From NCBI RefSeq assembly GCF_042100115.1, contig NC_091272.1, forward strand, positions 5,518,001-5,582,000: a DNA stretch of 64,000 bases. The letters are read 5' to 3'. The first letter of the stretch is position 1, and the number at the start of each line of letters is the position of its first letter. Positions 45,456 through 58,695 of this stretch are shown here, one piece after another. This DNA comes from Alternaria dauci. Lineage: Eukaryota; Ascomycota; Dothideomycetes; Pleosporales; Pleosporaceae. The notes below the pieces were generated by a model. That model worked only from the letters and a program-made list of their open reading frames with translations, ran no database searches and was not told the origin of the DNA. Made by a program: the position numbers and the translations under genes.

Positions 45456-48400
45456 GATGCCTGAGACAGCCGCAAGTGGGCAGAGAGATTGGTGGCTGTG
45501 ATGCCTGTCGTGGGTGCGACTCAGTAAAGTTAGAGATACGATGGTGGAGACTGAATCGCGGTCTATGTCGGCGCTACAATGGCAATGGCCACATGGGGTG
45601 TAATTGCGTCGAATGGCACGTCTTGTGCTGCCACCGGCCGGCGCTGGCAGGACATGAAGTGATGTTTGCTTTTGCGTGCAGGGAGGCGATCCGATATGCA
45701 GTGGAAGAAGGCCGGCAGCTTCGACGGAGGAATCCAAGGGTTCGATAGCGGGCCCCTACGGCGATGCTACACAGAGCGCTAGTCCGGCGTAGGCTGGTTG
45801 AGTGCTGTCTGCAGGAACGGCAGCGCGGCGCGAGTAGTACGATGTTATGCAGCGACAGGTCGGGACTATCAGGTTTGCTGCGTGTCGGCCACGAGGGGGA
45901 CGAGGGGGACAGCGGTTTAAAGTGGCAACTCTCTCGAAATCCCAAGACATTGGGAGAGGGCGGGTATAACCCGCGAGTTATCACCCAAGGATCCATCGAA
46001 TTTACCGCTTGCGAGGAGCTGGTGATGGTAGGATCCGCATCGCAGTCGGCTTCAGGGGTCACTCTTGTCCAAGCGTCGGGCCATGCACGGTCCACAAGCC
46101 ACACTTTCTGTGTTGCAGACATGCATACCCTGAGCTTCCGTCATATGACAGCTCGCCCTTTTCTCGTCCAAATTTGCGTCGGAGCGGAAATGCGCGGCGA
46201 CGAGCATATTCGTCGGTCGGCCGTCGCCGCACAAGACGGGACTGGAGTCCAGTGCTCAGGAGAGAAAAATCCTACAAGTGGTTGGGAAGGACTAGAGCTC
46301 GTCGTACCGAACTTTGTAGGATTGTCCATGCGTCAGTAGACGACACTAGCACCCACCCAGGGCCTAGTCCCAGGGCAGCGGTGATATGATTCCCCGTTGG
46401 ACGCCGAACATGAACGATAGTCTCCGACCGAGCCCCAACGTAGAGTGACAACCTCGCCATTCCTCGCCAATTTCCACAATCTGTACCTGCATCATGTCGT
46501 GCTGCGTTCCCCACCGGATTCCCTTCCGACTCACCACCATCGGCCCATGTCGCACAAGTTGCATGTCGCCTCGTATCCATCCATCATGTTGCAAGACACG
46601 TCGGGTAGCAGCAGCTGTGCAGTGTCCACATGACGGGGTGTTTGGGCCTGGGAGCATCTTCAGGGGTGGGAGACGAGCTGTGCGATTAACCTTTGTCTTT
46701 GCCTTTCCTGTTTCTCCATCGCCATGCTGCGGCTATCTCCTGGTGATCATGAACATCTTCGCGGGGAGGCACGAAGCCAAGTCGGCTTTTCGTAGATCCG
46801 GCACCGTCTAGCGAAGAAGCGCGGTCCCTCTCCACGCGCTCCACCACAGCTGTCTTGTTATTAGGTTCTTAGGTTATTATACGTAAGCTGACCTGTGTCA
46901 TGTACATACGCGTCGAGACATCAGTATAGTTTGTCTAGCGCTGGCGCGGAAGCTCGATGCTGTCGCAAATGCTTGGTTATAGATTGTACACTTGGTCAAG
47001 TACAAGAGACGGCCCGCACATTGACGACCGCCCTTGCTGCCTGAGTCGATCGATCCAAACATGCGATTGCAATACACTTTGGGCACGCAAATGAAGCTGA
47101 GTGTGAAGCTGATCAAACTCGGCCGAGCACATGCAGTGGTGTCGAGGCGCTTCGGAGTTCTCGCCGCGTTGTTGTGAACATGGCCTGCCCGCAGGTTCTG
47201 ATGCGTGGGAAGGTCGTTTCATCTTTGTGGTGCATCCGCCTTGTTGGTAACCATGATTGTTCTTCGGAGCAGGTCCCAGTGGTCGTACTGTTAGTTTCTC
47301 GCTTGTAGGTTTTGAATGCTATGAACCAGACGCATTCGTGTGATATCGGGCATCAATGACAGCTAGAAGAATATTGGCTCGCCATTCAACGTGTTTGCGC
47401 GTGATCCTTGTCATCAGATGCCATGTGAAGAGATCGAGGGAGGACAGACATTGAGTTTTCTCATCGTGGCTTCCGCATTGGTTGCAGTAGGAACCGTGAT
47501 GTCAATAGGGTAGGCGCGAAGGAGGTTCCTGCAACGGGAGAAGCGACAACGATGTGAGTGCGGATACGAATGGAGGGGGTACGCGGTTGAGAAGAACGCA
47601 TGGTGCAGTGGTTTAAAAGAGGCTATTGTCGCCGTGTCCCGAACGAGGTGCGATGAAAGAAGTCTATCGTAGTCCATCTTTTGCTTGAGAGACGTCAGTG
47701 AGCTCCTCCTGCTGCCAAGATCATCGAGCAAGCCCACGTAAACACGAGCTTGTGCCTGCAAACTCAAGTCTTCCCAAGGCTGTGCAGGTAAGATACTCTA
47801 GAGGTATACGCTGTGAGTTTATTCTTAAAGCCGTAACGTAGAAGCTTGTGTACCCTTGGGTCAGAGTGTAGTTTTTAGGGTACAAAGCAGAAAAGTCGAA
47901 CTCGTTCGTATGAGAGTGTTCCCGTGATGTCGAAGGGACACCTGCACGTGAGCAAGGATTCCTGGCTCAACTCAAGACGGCGGTGTAGGTGTAGCAACGA
48001 GTTGCGGTCGCTACTTGGAGACTACTGTTAGCTTCGCAAGTGCATCTTCATAGAAACAGCTGCCTCTGTGTAGCAATGGCAGAGTGTGAGTATTCGTGCT
48101 TATCGGAGTGTCATGCAATGCAGCGCTTGTGGCGTCGTACAGCCGTGCCGCTCCTCCAACACTGCTTAGCTAACGTGTACGCAGCCTGGACAGTCTCAAG
48201 GAAGAATAAATACCAATAGGCTGCTTGTAGCGGTGTGTATGTGCGTGTGTCTGGCGAGCAACGGATGGAGAACAACAAGGGCAGTGTTTGTTGTCGTGTT
48301 TTGCCACGCCAGAAAAGTCGATGGGACGGCTGACCGAATCATACGAACGCCGCACTGGCCGTGTCAATATACCGCCGCCCGCAGCGCCCGCAAGCTGCAG

Positions 48401-49139
48401 AATAGCTTGCTTGGGTCGTATGAAGCATATCTAGCTCCTCGATGGCATGGAAGATGAGAGGTCTTTGTATGGGGTCGAGACAACGTCAATACTTTCTGCA
48501 GCAGCTGATGCACTTGGCTGGAAGGACGCCCCCGAGCTTACTTAGCACTGCGCAATACAGACGGCATGTCGTGAAGGTGGTGCGGTTGACATGGGTGAAG
48601 AAGCGCTAGCCGGCCCACTGCGAATGCTCTGTCAGTGCCTACGTTCGTCTACCCAAACCCCACCAGCACTGCCAATCCACACGCAATACCCGCCAGAGGC
48701 CATATACACGACCGTCCTTCGCTCTCCCCGCTTCCCTGCTGACAGATACGCTGCCTCCGTTGCCGGCACTGCAGTGTCCCGCGTTTCAACTACGGGCATC
48801 ACGTCTCCACACGCTCCTATCTCTCCCTCGGCGGCGACACGTCCGATAGCCACGACGAGCGATCCCCGTGACGGCCTCGACGAAGCTGCAGACGACGTGC
48901 GTGTACCTACCGGCTGGCGACATGCTCACCTACTAGACCCGCTGTCTTCTCCCGCGTCATTCCTGCTCCGCCGAGCTCGCGCTTCGGTCCCGAGGTCAGA
49001 GGTCCCGGAACATCACCACTAACGATTCCGCGAGCCACTTCACTCGGCAAGTGGATCGAACAGCCTCTTCGATACCCATCCTCGCACCCATCACCCACAC
49101 CTCAAAGAGCATCCACGCCCTCCGTCACGCCCGTGCACC
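45456..49139. other. Gene-poor stretch of about 3.7 kb upstream of the Cdc4-type gene
   Basis: Frames at 45574-46122, 47414-47767 and 48591-49022 show no family signature and are not accepted. The last 500 bases, rich in C and A with many CCAC words, probably belong to the promoter and a long 5' leader of the F-box gene. A non-coding transcript is possible but not shown. Confidence 0.45.
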
Positions 49140-52100
49140 ATGGCCTCGACTGCTGCAGGCCCCAGCGCTGACGGCGTGGCCACGACGGTGCACACCGAAG
49201 CCACAGACCCGTATGCCACCATGGGACAGTTCTCCTTTGCGCCGGCCACCAAGACGACCGTCGTCACGACCACATACACGACCACGACCACGTTCCCGCC
49301 CTTGTGTGTAAACGCCCCCGGCAGCCTTAGCGAGCGAGACCCCAAGGACTACCCGCTGGCCCACGTCCAGGCGCCCGAGTCAATACGCAAGTTCTACTTT
49401 GAATCCGCAGGCGAAATGGCCTACTTTGAGGAGGCAGACGCTGCCTCTGACAAGGTGCGAGAGGTACGCTATTTCTACCCGCCAGGGATACGCCTGCAGC
49501 TGAGGCCTTTGACGTTGCAGCCGCCGTTCTCCCCCCAGCTAACACTTTAATTGCAGCAGAAAGCACTCCGCCAAAACCTACGATCCGCAAACGGGACCCT
49601 CAAGAAGGTCGAATCCTACGACGGCCCGCCAGTTTTCGCGACACCCAGCCGCTCGACGCGTCCAAAGCCACGCGCTCCTCACCAGGCGCTCCGTTCAGTC
49701 TCCGGTCGTCGGAAACGGGACAACGCAGACGATTCGCCGCCGCCACCGTCAATCACAAAAGCCGTCGAGCTGCTCGGTATACATCGCCAGAGCAAGAAGC
49801 CCAGGTTAGAGCACGACAAGGACGCTCGCATACCCTCCCGTCCCACGTCGGATGAGATGGAGGATCCACACCTCGCTACGCCCGACACAGACATGGCCGG
49901 CCTCGGCTCGTCCAAACTGCCAAAACTCCGCACCAGCCATCTACACAACTCCAAGCCCAGAGCTTCGTCGCAGCAGATCGGACCGAACCAAACGCCGCCT
50001 CGATGGCGGCTTCAGGAATCGAGTACCCGCTCATCACACTCTAGAGGTAGCCTCTCCGACGACCGAGAGCCGACCCCCGAGCCCTCCTTCCCCACGGGTG
50101 TATTCGACGGCCCAGGCGTAGCTGCTACACCCCCAATTGCCGAGTCGGATCTGGAACCTGGTGGACCTTTTGCCGAAGACGCATCCTTCACGCCCTCACG
50201 ACTGACTCCTCTCGACACAACTTCCGCGCAAGATGTAAGCCTGCCCAGCCCCAGCTTGTCGCCCATCACGGCTGCCGCCAACCTCGCGCAACAAATCAAT
50301 GGTGGGGCGTCCTTTTCAGGCGCGGAAATGGATTCCGACGTGAACGATGTATCAGGACTTGACCTGTCACAGGAGACTTCAAGCAGCTCGTACACGGGCG
50401 ACTTTTCGCTGTTTCCTGGTGCCCGACCGCGTGACAATGGCGACAGTTCCAACACGCAACTGCCTACCCCTTCTGTCATGGACATACCGAATATGCTCAA
50501 CTCATTCGATGCGCTGCCAGAGCAGATGAAGTCGTACGTCTTGTACCAGATGCTGCGGAGGTGCAAGAAGCCGACCCTACACTTCGTTGCAGATGTCGTT
50601 AACCCCGCCCTTAAACGCGACTTCATCGCCTCGCTACCCACCGAACTCAGTCTTGAGATAATAAGTTATCTCGATGTCAAGAGCATGTGCAGCGCCGCAC
50701 AAGTGTCCAAGTACTGGCGGAAGCTCACCGATACCCACGAGTCCGCGTGGAAGGATCTGCTAGACAAGGACGGATACAAGCTGCCGCAAGGCGAGCTGGA
50801 GCGTGCCGTGCAAGAAGGCTGGGGCTGGCAATACCCTCATTCTGCTGACAGCTACGAGCGGGACCTGAGAGCTCAATCAGTAGCCTCGAGGTCCGACAGC
50901 GAAACCATCTCAGGCTTTTCCGCATCTAGCCCGTCCAGCGGCTTCCCAGACCAGGAGGGTACAGTGACACGATCCTCGTCCACGCGTCAGAAGAGAAAGG
51001 CCACCAGTAAGCACGGCAGTGCCAGTGGCAAGAAGGCTCGCAAGAGCCGTACCTCCACCAGGGCACAGGCTGCCCTCTACTCGCATCCTGCAGATTACCA
51101 AGAAGGCCCGCATGCTTTTGCCAAGAGAGCAGAAGCTGCCATCTCCGATCCCAACGTCGGCCTGCCCGGCCTTCGTGCTATGCATCTTTTCAAGTCTCTG
51201 TACCAAAGGCATCATCTCATCCGCAAAAGCTGGATGGCGGTAGACACAAAACCAAAGCACATTGCGTTCCGCGCACACCAGCGCCACGTGGTGACATGTC
51301 TGCAATTCGACACAGACAAGATCTTGACTGGTAGTGACGACACTAATATCAATGTCTACGACACCAAGACAGGAGCGCTACGAAGCCGCCTTGAGGGCCA
51401 CGAGGGTGGCGTGTGGGCGCTCCAGTACGAGGGGAACACACTTGTATCCGGCTCCACCGACCGCTCAGTGCGAGTATGGGATATTGAGAATGGAAAGTGC
51501 ACTCACGTATTCCAGGGCCATACATCCACCGTCAGATGCTTGGTGATCCTCAAACCAACTCAGATTGGTGAAACTCTTGACGGCCAGCCGATCATGATGC
51601 CCAAGGAGGAGCTCATCATCACTGGCTCACGAGACTCGACCCTCCGTGTCTGGAAGCTTCCCAAGCCAGGCGACCGGGGTATCATGCAGACTGCTGCCTC
51701 ATCCAACGACCACGACAACCCGTACTTTATTCGCGCTCTGACCGGACATCATCATTCAGTACGTGCCATTGCGGCACATGGCGACACGCTCGTCAGTGGC
51801 AGTTACGACTGTACCGTTCGAGTGTGGAAAATCTCGACTGGAGAAGTTCTGCAGCGTCTCCAAGGTCACTCGCAGAAGGTGTATAGTGTCGTCCTCGACC
51901 ACGCGCGCAACCGTTGCATTAGTGGCTCCATGGATAACATGGTTAAGGTCTGGTCTTTGGAAACAGGTGCTTGCATCTTCACACTCGAAGGTCATACCTC
52001 GCTTGTCGGTCTTCTCGACTTGAGCCATGAGCGTTTGGTGTCGGCTGCTGCCGACTCAACCCTCCGGATTTGGGATCCGGAGAATGGACAGTGCAAGAGC

Positions 52101-52533
52101 CGGCTCTGCGCTCACACAGGTGCCATTACCTGCTTTCAGCACGACGGTCAGAAGGTCATCTCTGGCTCTGACCGCACACTCAAGATGTGGAACGTGAAGA
52201 CGGGCGAGTTCGTCAAGGACCTGCTTACAGATCTGAGCGGCGTTTGGCAGGTCAAGTTTAACGAGCGCCGCTGCGTTGCCGCTGTTCAGCGCAACAGCAT
52301 GACGTACATCGAGGTAAGCAACTAACAGTGAAAGGAGCTCGTGTCTTTTGAGCTGCCTCTCATTTGCACTACACCCTGAAAAGTTCTTGCTGACAGTGTA
52401 TCAGGTTCTTGACTTTGGTGCCTCTCGTGACGGCGTTCCCGCTGATCAACGAGGACGACGTATCGTCGTCAATTCTAGAGGCCACGAGATCGAAGACGTC
52501 TCGGAAGGCGAACTAATTGACGTGGAGGCTTAG
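49140..52533 (+). CDS. CDC4: F-box/WD40 substrate receptor of SCF ubiquitin ligase (Cdc4/Pop1 type)
   Basis: Three exons, 49140-49463, 49557-52313 and 52405-52533, 1069 residues. The long N-terminal half is disordered. The F-box spans about residues 465-510 (IASLPTELSLEIISYLDVKSMCSAAQVSKYWRKL). WD40 repeats follow from about 675 to 1020, with clear units ending VRVWDIENGK, LRVWKLPKPG, VRVWKISTGE, VKVWSLETGA, LRIWDPENGQ and LKMWNVKTGE. The insertion in the third blade (KPTQIGETLDGQPIMMPKEELIITGSRD) is typical of Cdc4/Pop1 proteins. These bind phosphorylated targets such as CDK inhibitors for SCF-dependent degradation, mostly in the nucleus. Exon 1 has a Thr-rich stretch (TTTYTTTTT). The acceptors at 49556 and 52404 both keep frame. 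Met30/SconB is a less likely alternative because of the long N-terminus and blade insertion. Confidence 0.92.
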
Positions 52534-53081
52534 GCCTCCTCACTCTCTCGTTCAAGACGGAATATATGATTACACAAATACACCCAGCATACCTTTGGAG
52601 CCGGCGCGAATGTTTCCCCACATGTTCAAAAGCGATACCCATCACGCGCGTTCTGGCGAATGACTTGACGACACGGCACCCGAAATCTATTCATCCGGGT
52701 GGCATTACGAACTACTCTTATTAGCCTGGCTCTGGCCATTACCGTACACCTAGGTGGATGAACAGCATGTGTGCTAGGATACGGTGTTTCTTACATTTGC
52801 ATAGCTATGGCGTTTACTATCCGGGGGCCTGCATCGAGCGTCTACGGACGACAGCCACATGAAGACTTAGGTACATAATTTTATTTATAAAGTTTTTTCA
52901 ATGTTTCTCCTCGTAATGAAGCTGTGCACGTCTGGGCCAAGACAGGGCTGGTGAAAGCGGGATGACGCTACTGCCCCACAAAAGTGTGGCTCAGGGTCGC
53001 AAACACCCCCAGTCCACATTAGCAGCTCGCATGCACTTTCCGACGCTGGTTGGAGATGCAGCCTCTTACAAACAACACCTG
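52534..53081. other. Intergenic between the F-box and RING genes
   Basis: 3' flank of the F-box gene and promoter of the next one. It is AT-rich around 52880-52910. The open frame from 52962 to 53081 is in frame with the next gene but looks like leader. Confidence 0.5.
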
Positions 53082-55215
53082 ATGCCGGCGTACTTCTTCC
53101 ACCTAACCCTCGAGCTTTATCCCTCGCGCTCGCCGCCGGACAAGACGTTTACCCCTCCACCGCACTCCGACATCTTCAACTCGCAGTTTCCGGCCCACCG
53201 CCGAGCGTCGTGGAGCTCTCCCCCACCACCACCATCACGCGCCTATAGTAGCTTCACGAAACCCATAGCCTCTAGTAGTGAGGCTAGTCAGGTTACTGCT
53301 TCCCGCGATCGCCAAGCTACCGCCCGTCGATTCAGCCAGCGCACGCGACCATCCTTTTCAGACCACCACGATAGTCCCGTGCCGGTCGTTAAGCCGCCGA
53401 AGAGACCGGCGCATAGACGGACACAGAGTTTTGCGCATAGAGATTGGAGGTTTGATACTATATCCATACTCAGCATCGACATGAACCACCCCTCACACGC
53501 GCCAAACACCGGCGGTCTCGCGACAAAGGGCAAGTTCATACCCTCGGATCCGAAAAATACAGAGCTTGGCTGGGGTGTGGTACATCTCTACCGCGATGGA
53601 CAGGAAACGCCAGGCCTGTACGACGAGGTGGACGGGGCGAACAAGGAATTCAACGAGGAAGACTGTACCACCCTGTGCATACTGGCAGTGCCCTCATACA
53701 TGACACCATCCGACTTCCTGGGCTTCATGGGCGAGCAGACTAGGGAGGAGGTTTCCCACTTCAGACTCATCCGGACAAGCAGAGCGAACAAGTACATGGT
53801 GCTGATGAAGTTTCGGGAAGCCAAGAAAGCTAGAGCGTGGAGGAAGGAATGGGACGGCAAGGCTTTCAACAGTATGGAGGTAAGATGGCATATTGCTGCG
53901 ATCAAAGGGCGATGGCTAACAGCGACAGCCCGAGTATTGTCACGTTGTATTTGTCAAGTCGATCAATTTCCAGAGTGGTGACTCGAACCGCGATCCTACC
54001 TCATATCCCGATATTACAAACGACCCATTTGCGCCCGCACCGACCGAGCAGCCTACTGCTCCCCTCCCACCAGCTGGCAGTGTCTCTTCGCCAGTCGAAG
54101 GTCCATCCATCGCTACCTCCCTTACTGCAAAACCACACGCCCCACCTACGCCTGCTTTGGTAGAGTTACCCACTTGTCCTGTCTGCCTCGAACGCATGGA
54201 TGAGACAACAGGACTCTTGACAATTCTTTGTCAGCACGTCTTTCATTGTGCCTGTCTCGAGAAGTGGCGGGGCTCAGGCTGTCCAGTCTGCCGCTACACA
54301 CAAAACGACGCCTTTACCTCAAACCGTGGCGCTGACGGTGAGAGCCCAGACAATGAGTGCAGCGTCTGCGGATCTACACAAAACCTTTGGATCTGTCTCA
54401 TCTGCGGCAACATAGGGTGTGGTCGCTACGACTCGGCGCACGCATTCGCACACTACGAGGCAACGAGTCACACCTATGCCATGGATGTGGTAACGCAACA
54501 CGTCTGGGACTATGCAGGTGACGGCTACGTCCATCGGCTCATACAAAACAAAGCAGACGGCAAGCTCGTTGACATGCCAGCCTCCAACCAGTCCTTCAGC
54601 GCAACCGGCATGACAGGCTACGCCAACGATACCGTGCCACGCGAGAAGCTGGATAACATGGGTGTGGAGTACGCGTACCTGCTTACCTCGCAACTCGAAT
54701 CCCAACGCGCATACTTTGAAGAGCAGCTCGAGCGCGCAGTCGACAAAGCGGCCAAAGCGGCTTCCGCCGCCGACGAAGCAAGCCGTTCTGTAGCCTCGTT
54801 GTCCCAAAAACTCGACAAGCTATCCACCGAGCACGAACAAGCAACAGCGACCATCGCCTCTCTCACAAAAGAATCCGCTCGCAACGCTCAAAAAGCAGCG
54901 TCGGCATCCGATCTCGCCCGTAAACTCACAAAGCAGTACAAGGAAGAGCAGATTGTGAACGAGTCGCTCATGGAACGTATCAAACACTTGGAAAAGAAGG
55001 CTGAAGAAGCAGAGAACAGGGTAAAAGAGCTTGATGCACAGAAGGCGGATCTAGAGGAGCAGAACCGCGACTTGAGCTTCTTCATCTCGGGCCAGGAGAA
55101 GCTGAAGGAGATGCAGGAGAATGAAGTCATGGGGCTGCAGGAGGGCGAAGTCGAGGGCGGGACGGTGGAAGTTGCCGAGAAGAAGGGCCGGAGAAAAGGC
55201 AAAAAGAAGGCTTGA
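53082..55215 (+). CDS. ETP1: Etp1/BRAP2-type RING and ZnF-UBP protein
   Basis: Two exons, 53082-53879 and 53929-55215 (49-nt intron), 694 residues. I start at MPAYFFHLTLELYPS because family members begin this way; the frame is open 40 codons further up. Domains in order: disordered Ser/Pro region; the BRAP2 RRM-like domain (TTLCILAVPSYMTPSDFLGFMG to HVVFVKSINFQ), split by the intron; a RING-H2 finger at about 350-390 (CPVCLERM ... CQHVFHCACLEKW ... CPVC); a UBP zinc finger at about 411-455 (CSVCG ... CLICGNIGCGRY ... HYEATSHTYAM); a long coiled coil; and a Lys-rich tail (KKGRRKGKKKA). Human BRAP2 is a ubiquitin ligase that binds nuclear-localisation signals and damps Ras-MAPK signalling; yeast Etp1 is linked to ethanol tolerance. 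The cellular role here is inferred. Confidence 0.93.
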
Positions 55216-55994
55216 GGTTCAATAAAGCATATATGTATGTGGAATAGGTGGAGTTATGGTTTAGCGGCATGCATTGTGATGGACGGAGTTGGTTTGTGAA
55301 GCTTGTCAGATACCCCCCCCCCCCCCACATAGAACGTTGATAGTCCTGGCTAGGGCTTTTTTTTTATCACACACATCCATCATCATACGATAATAATAAT
55401 AATCATCACCATCACCACATGTCATCACGAGGAAAAGAACAGTGAAGATAGACCACTAAATTCGCAGTGAGCAAAGGACTACCCAAACACCACACTACCC
55501 AACATTATACGCCCCCATGAAGATGCATCCAAAAGAGAAAGAGAACAAGAAAACCAAAACAGAGCTCCCAAACTAGTATATACACACGTTTCATGTATCT
55601 GTGTCCGAAAGGAAAACACAACGTCGTCCCAGGGAACCAGCCGTGTCGGTCGTCAAGTCATGTCATGCTAAAGTCGTGAATAAGGGGTAAGAAGGATTTT
55701 TTTGGACTCGCAACCATGGGTTAGAGAGTCCAAAAAAGAGAGCGTGGTGGAAAACAAAGGATTGACCGGTTTGTGAATGCATGGATGTGAGATGAGAGAG
55801 AGAGAGGTGGTGAGAAACGCCGATATGTATCCGTTTTGCGCCGTTGGGAAGATCAAGGTGGTTGTTGTTGTTGTTGTTTGGAACGTAGATGCAGGGTTGA
55901 TGAGGTGCTATCCAAGTGCAGGCGAGATGGTCGAGAGCAGCCAAAGTGGTAACAGATGATGGGTAGCCTATGTCGGATCGTGACATCCAATAGT
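55216..55994. other. Intergenic between convergent genes, low-complexity
   Basis: Contains a C14 run (55313-55326), a nearby T run, TAA trinucleotide repeats at about 55390-55403, CATCAC repeats and a GA tract near 55793-55805. No gene is supported. Confidence 0.55.
55313..55326 (+). repeat. 14-base C homopolymer
   Basis: Uninterrupted C run in the 3' flank of the RING gene, likely variable in length. Confidence 0.8.
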
Positions 55995-58695
55995 TTAGAT
56001 CCAGTCGTCATCCACGATACTCTTGCTGCCAATGGCAATTTCCCTCTCGAAGCCCAGGCCAAGACCAAGACCGACGTCCATCTTGGGTGGTGCCTGGAGC
56101 TGTGGTGGAGGCTCCGTCTTCTTCTTGGGGCTCTGTTTGGCCGGGCTCACGTTGCCGTCAGAGCCCATGCGCACAGTCTTGACGTCCCAATCGTCTTCAA
56201 GCGCAGCGCCGATCCAGACCCGGACGCTGTCGTGAACAGCGCCGTAGTACTTGGGGTTGCAGGCGCGGAGGTGGCCCATCAGCTTCTCGAAGCCGGAGAC
56301 TTTGAGCTCTTGGCGGAACTCGTTGCGCGCTGAGCGGGTGGGGAGTGAAGCCATGATGCCGTTGAGGAGATCAATGTGTGTGGCGAGGTAGTTGGTCGCG
56401 TCCCATTCCACACCACCGACGTAGGGCGCTGCGGGCACAATAGCACGTTGACCGGGGAAGTGAGTCTTAGCGTAAGACTTGTCTCCGGTCGGCTTAGGTG
56501 GAACGGGGATGACGTTGAGGTGGTGGATGAAGATCCAGAAGACCTCCTTGGTGACGTTGGACAGCTCCTTGCACCAGACTTGATAGGGTCGCGGTTGGTG
56601 CATCTGGAGAATGAACGGAACAGTGGACGCCTGCTTCTCCTTGATTGGGTCCTTGAGATACTTCATCAACTCGGTAGCACGAGTCTCGAGCTCAGCCTCT
56701 GGTGCCATGGAGATGTGAGCGAAGATGATCTCGATAATGAGTTCACGCGTAGTAAACTCGCTCGGACCTTTGTGTTCTTCGTCGAAAAGCATAGCCAGCA
56801 AGGCTGGGTACAGTGTCGACGAGATCTCGTTGAGCTGCTTGAGAGCGGTAGCAGTCGTGCAGAGTCCCTTGAGACAGCGTAGGAGTTCGTGAAGAAGAGT
56901 ATCTTCGTGGTCCTCGCGCCACTCAATCTCCATGATCCGGTGCAGCAGTGCGACCAGCTCAGTCATACCGCCGTCCTGGATGAAGTTGTCAACCCAGTCG
57001 ACAGTTTCGTTGCGGATCAACAGGCGGAGTTTGTGCAGCTTGCCGACCTCGACGTTCTGCGGCTTTGGGGTCTTCTTCAAGTAGGAGATGAACTCGTCAG
57101 CCTTGACTGATTTAGCTCCGTTGGACACAGATCGGTCAGAAGCGTTCGACCTCAGGGATCGCATAGAGGGAGTCTTGGGGATAGCAGTCTGCTTCGATGA
57201 CGTCTTGCGTTCGCCCATCTCGCCGCCCCTCGGCTTCTTTGTAGGAGAGTCATTCCTGTTGAAGGTAAACGTGCGGCTCCTCGGACGCTCACGCTTAGTC
57301 GAGTTTGCTGACTTGTCTTGCGCCTCGTCCTCTGCATCTTCAACAGCAGATCCGTGTCGTGACTTGGATGACTTCTGCGACACCTGCTTGGTGTTCTCGC
57401 CAATGGAAGAATGCGCAGAGTTCGTTTTCGCAGTCTGTGGTACGTCAAGTTTGTGCATTCGAACAAAGTCGGCTTTGACCTCTAGCTTCAGTGTCCGCAT
57501 CTGCGCACGCTGATGGGTGGGGATATTTCGGGATTCCTGATATTGTTAGCAAGGAGGGTCAGCTAGACATTGGGCGAGCACTTACCAGAACCTCCTCGAA
57601 CTCGGCGTCCACCACCTTGGGATCAGGTTTGGCAGAAGCCGGGGCACTTTCAGCTTGCTTGGACTTTCCGTTAAAGGCAGCGACGGCGGCCATGACTCGG
57701 TTCTGCTTCTTGGTAGGGCTGGGCGGAGGCGCCATATCTTTGAGGCTAAAGTCCTTGCTGCCGGTGTCGGTGCTCGCTCTGCTGAGTATGGGCCTCGGCG
57801 GCTTCGTAGGAGAGCTGTCCCTGGTGCGTCCCTCGTTGCCCTTGGTGTCGGATAGAGGAACACGCTCGTTGCTCCGCTTGCGCGAGAAGGTCTCGAGTAA
57901 GGAGGCAGTGGAAGTCGACTTGGGCACGAACATGGACTTGGGTCGTTCCTTCTGGGCAGGTCGGAGCGAAGGCTGACCAGTCTCGAAGAAGTTGCGCTGT
58001 TTGGTGGGGGAGTAGTCTTGGGGGGTGTAGAGGGCAATCTCGTCCTCGACGCTCCGGCGCTGGTCGTTGAGAGGGACTTTGCTAGTGGTAGTGAGCTGCT
58101 GCTGGGAGCTAAACTCGGCCCAGATGGGCGTGCGAGGCGGGGCCTGTGCGTGCGAGGTGCGGGGTGGTGTGGTGTTTTCCTTGTCTCTGCTCTCCTTGAC
58201 GGGCGACTTGTCTCGCCTGCCCTTGCCGAACATGGCAGCCAGGTTGCTCGACGACTTGGTCTTCTTGGGGTTCTCGCCCGCCTCGGCCTCCTCCTGCGAT
58301 CGCCGTGCGTCGAATGATTTCTTGCAGGCGGGCTTGTCCTCCTTCCGCGCCAGTGACCGCAGCGACACGGAGCTGAGCGTCTTCTTGTGCAGGCTCTTCT
58401 TGGGGCTCGACTTGGGATCCTGCGACTTGCGCGGCGACGGCGGGCCGAAGGGGTCGTTTTCTGTGTGGTTTGCCGCGCGCAATTGGCTATGGGGATGGTC
58501 GGGCGGGAGCAAGGGCGCCTGGAAGCTGGAGACGGGCATGTACGGCGGGTTGGATATGTGTGCCGTGTGCAGCGCAGCGCCCTCGGTCGGCGAGCGCCTG
58601 TGGCCTTTATTTACAATAATAGACTTGAGCACCGAAGCGGATTTGTTGCGTCGATGCCCTGCAGCGTGTGGTGCGGCCATGCCCGGCGTCGCCAT
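55995..58695 (-). CDS. GBD/FH3 domain protein lacking formin catalytic domains
   Basis: Two exons on the minus strand, 58695-57586 and 57536-55995 (49-nt intron), 883 residues. Exon 1 is disordered, Ser/Lys/Pro-rich, with SPTK/SPRK sites. The Rho-GTPase-binding and armadillo-like FH3 region of diaphanous formins starts at the junction (FEEVL-ESRNIPTHQRAQMRTLKLEVKADFVR) and runs to about residue 830: KLHKLRLLIRNETVDWVDNFIQDGGMTELVALL, LLHELLRCLKGLCTT, and FEKLMGHLRACNPKYYGAVHDSVR. It ends soon after, with a Pro-rich tail and stop; no FH1 or FH2 domain follows in any frame nearby. It therefore cannot nucleate actin itself and may bind Rho GTPases as a regulator or competitor. Ascomycetes have such proteins besides the true formin SepA/Bni1. 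Confidence 0.85.

Noticed and set aside
45456..45737. N-terminal extension of the Ser-rich protein by 94 residues
   Set aside because: Composition changes abruptly and MARGDRGPKKFSFPLP looks like a natural start; the extension is probably 5' leader.
45574..46122. 182-residue minus-strand frame upstream of the Ser-rich gene
   Set aside because: No recognisable content; it overlaps the leader of the Ser-rich gene in another frame.
53970..53990. tRNA B-box-like word on the minus strand (GGTTCGAGTCACC)
   Set aside because: It lies inside the coding exon of the RING protein, and no A-box or cloverleaf surrounds it.
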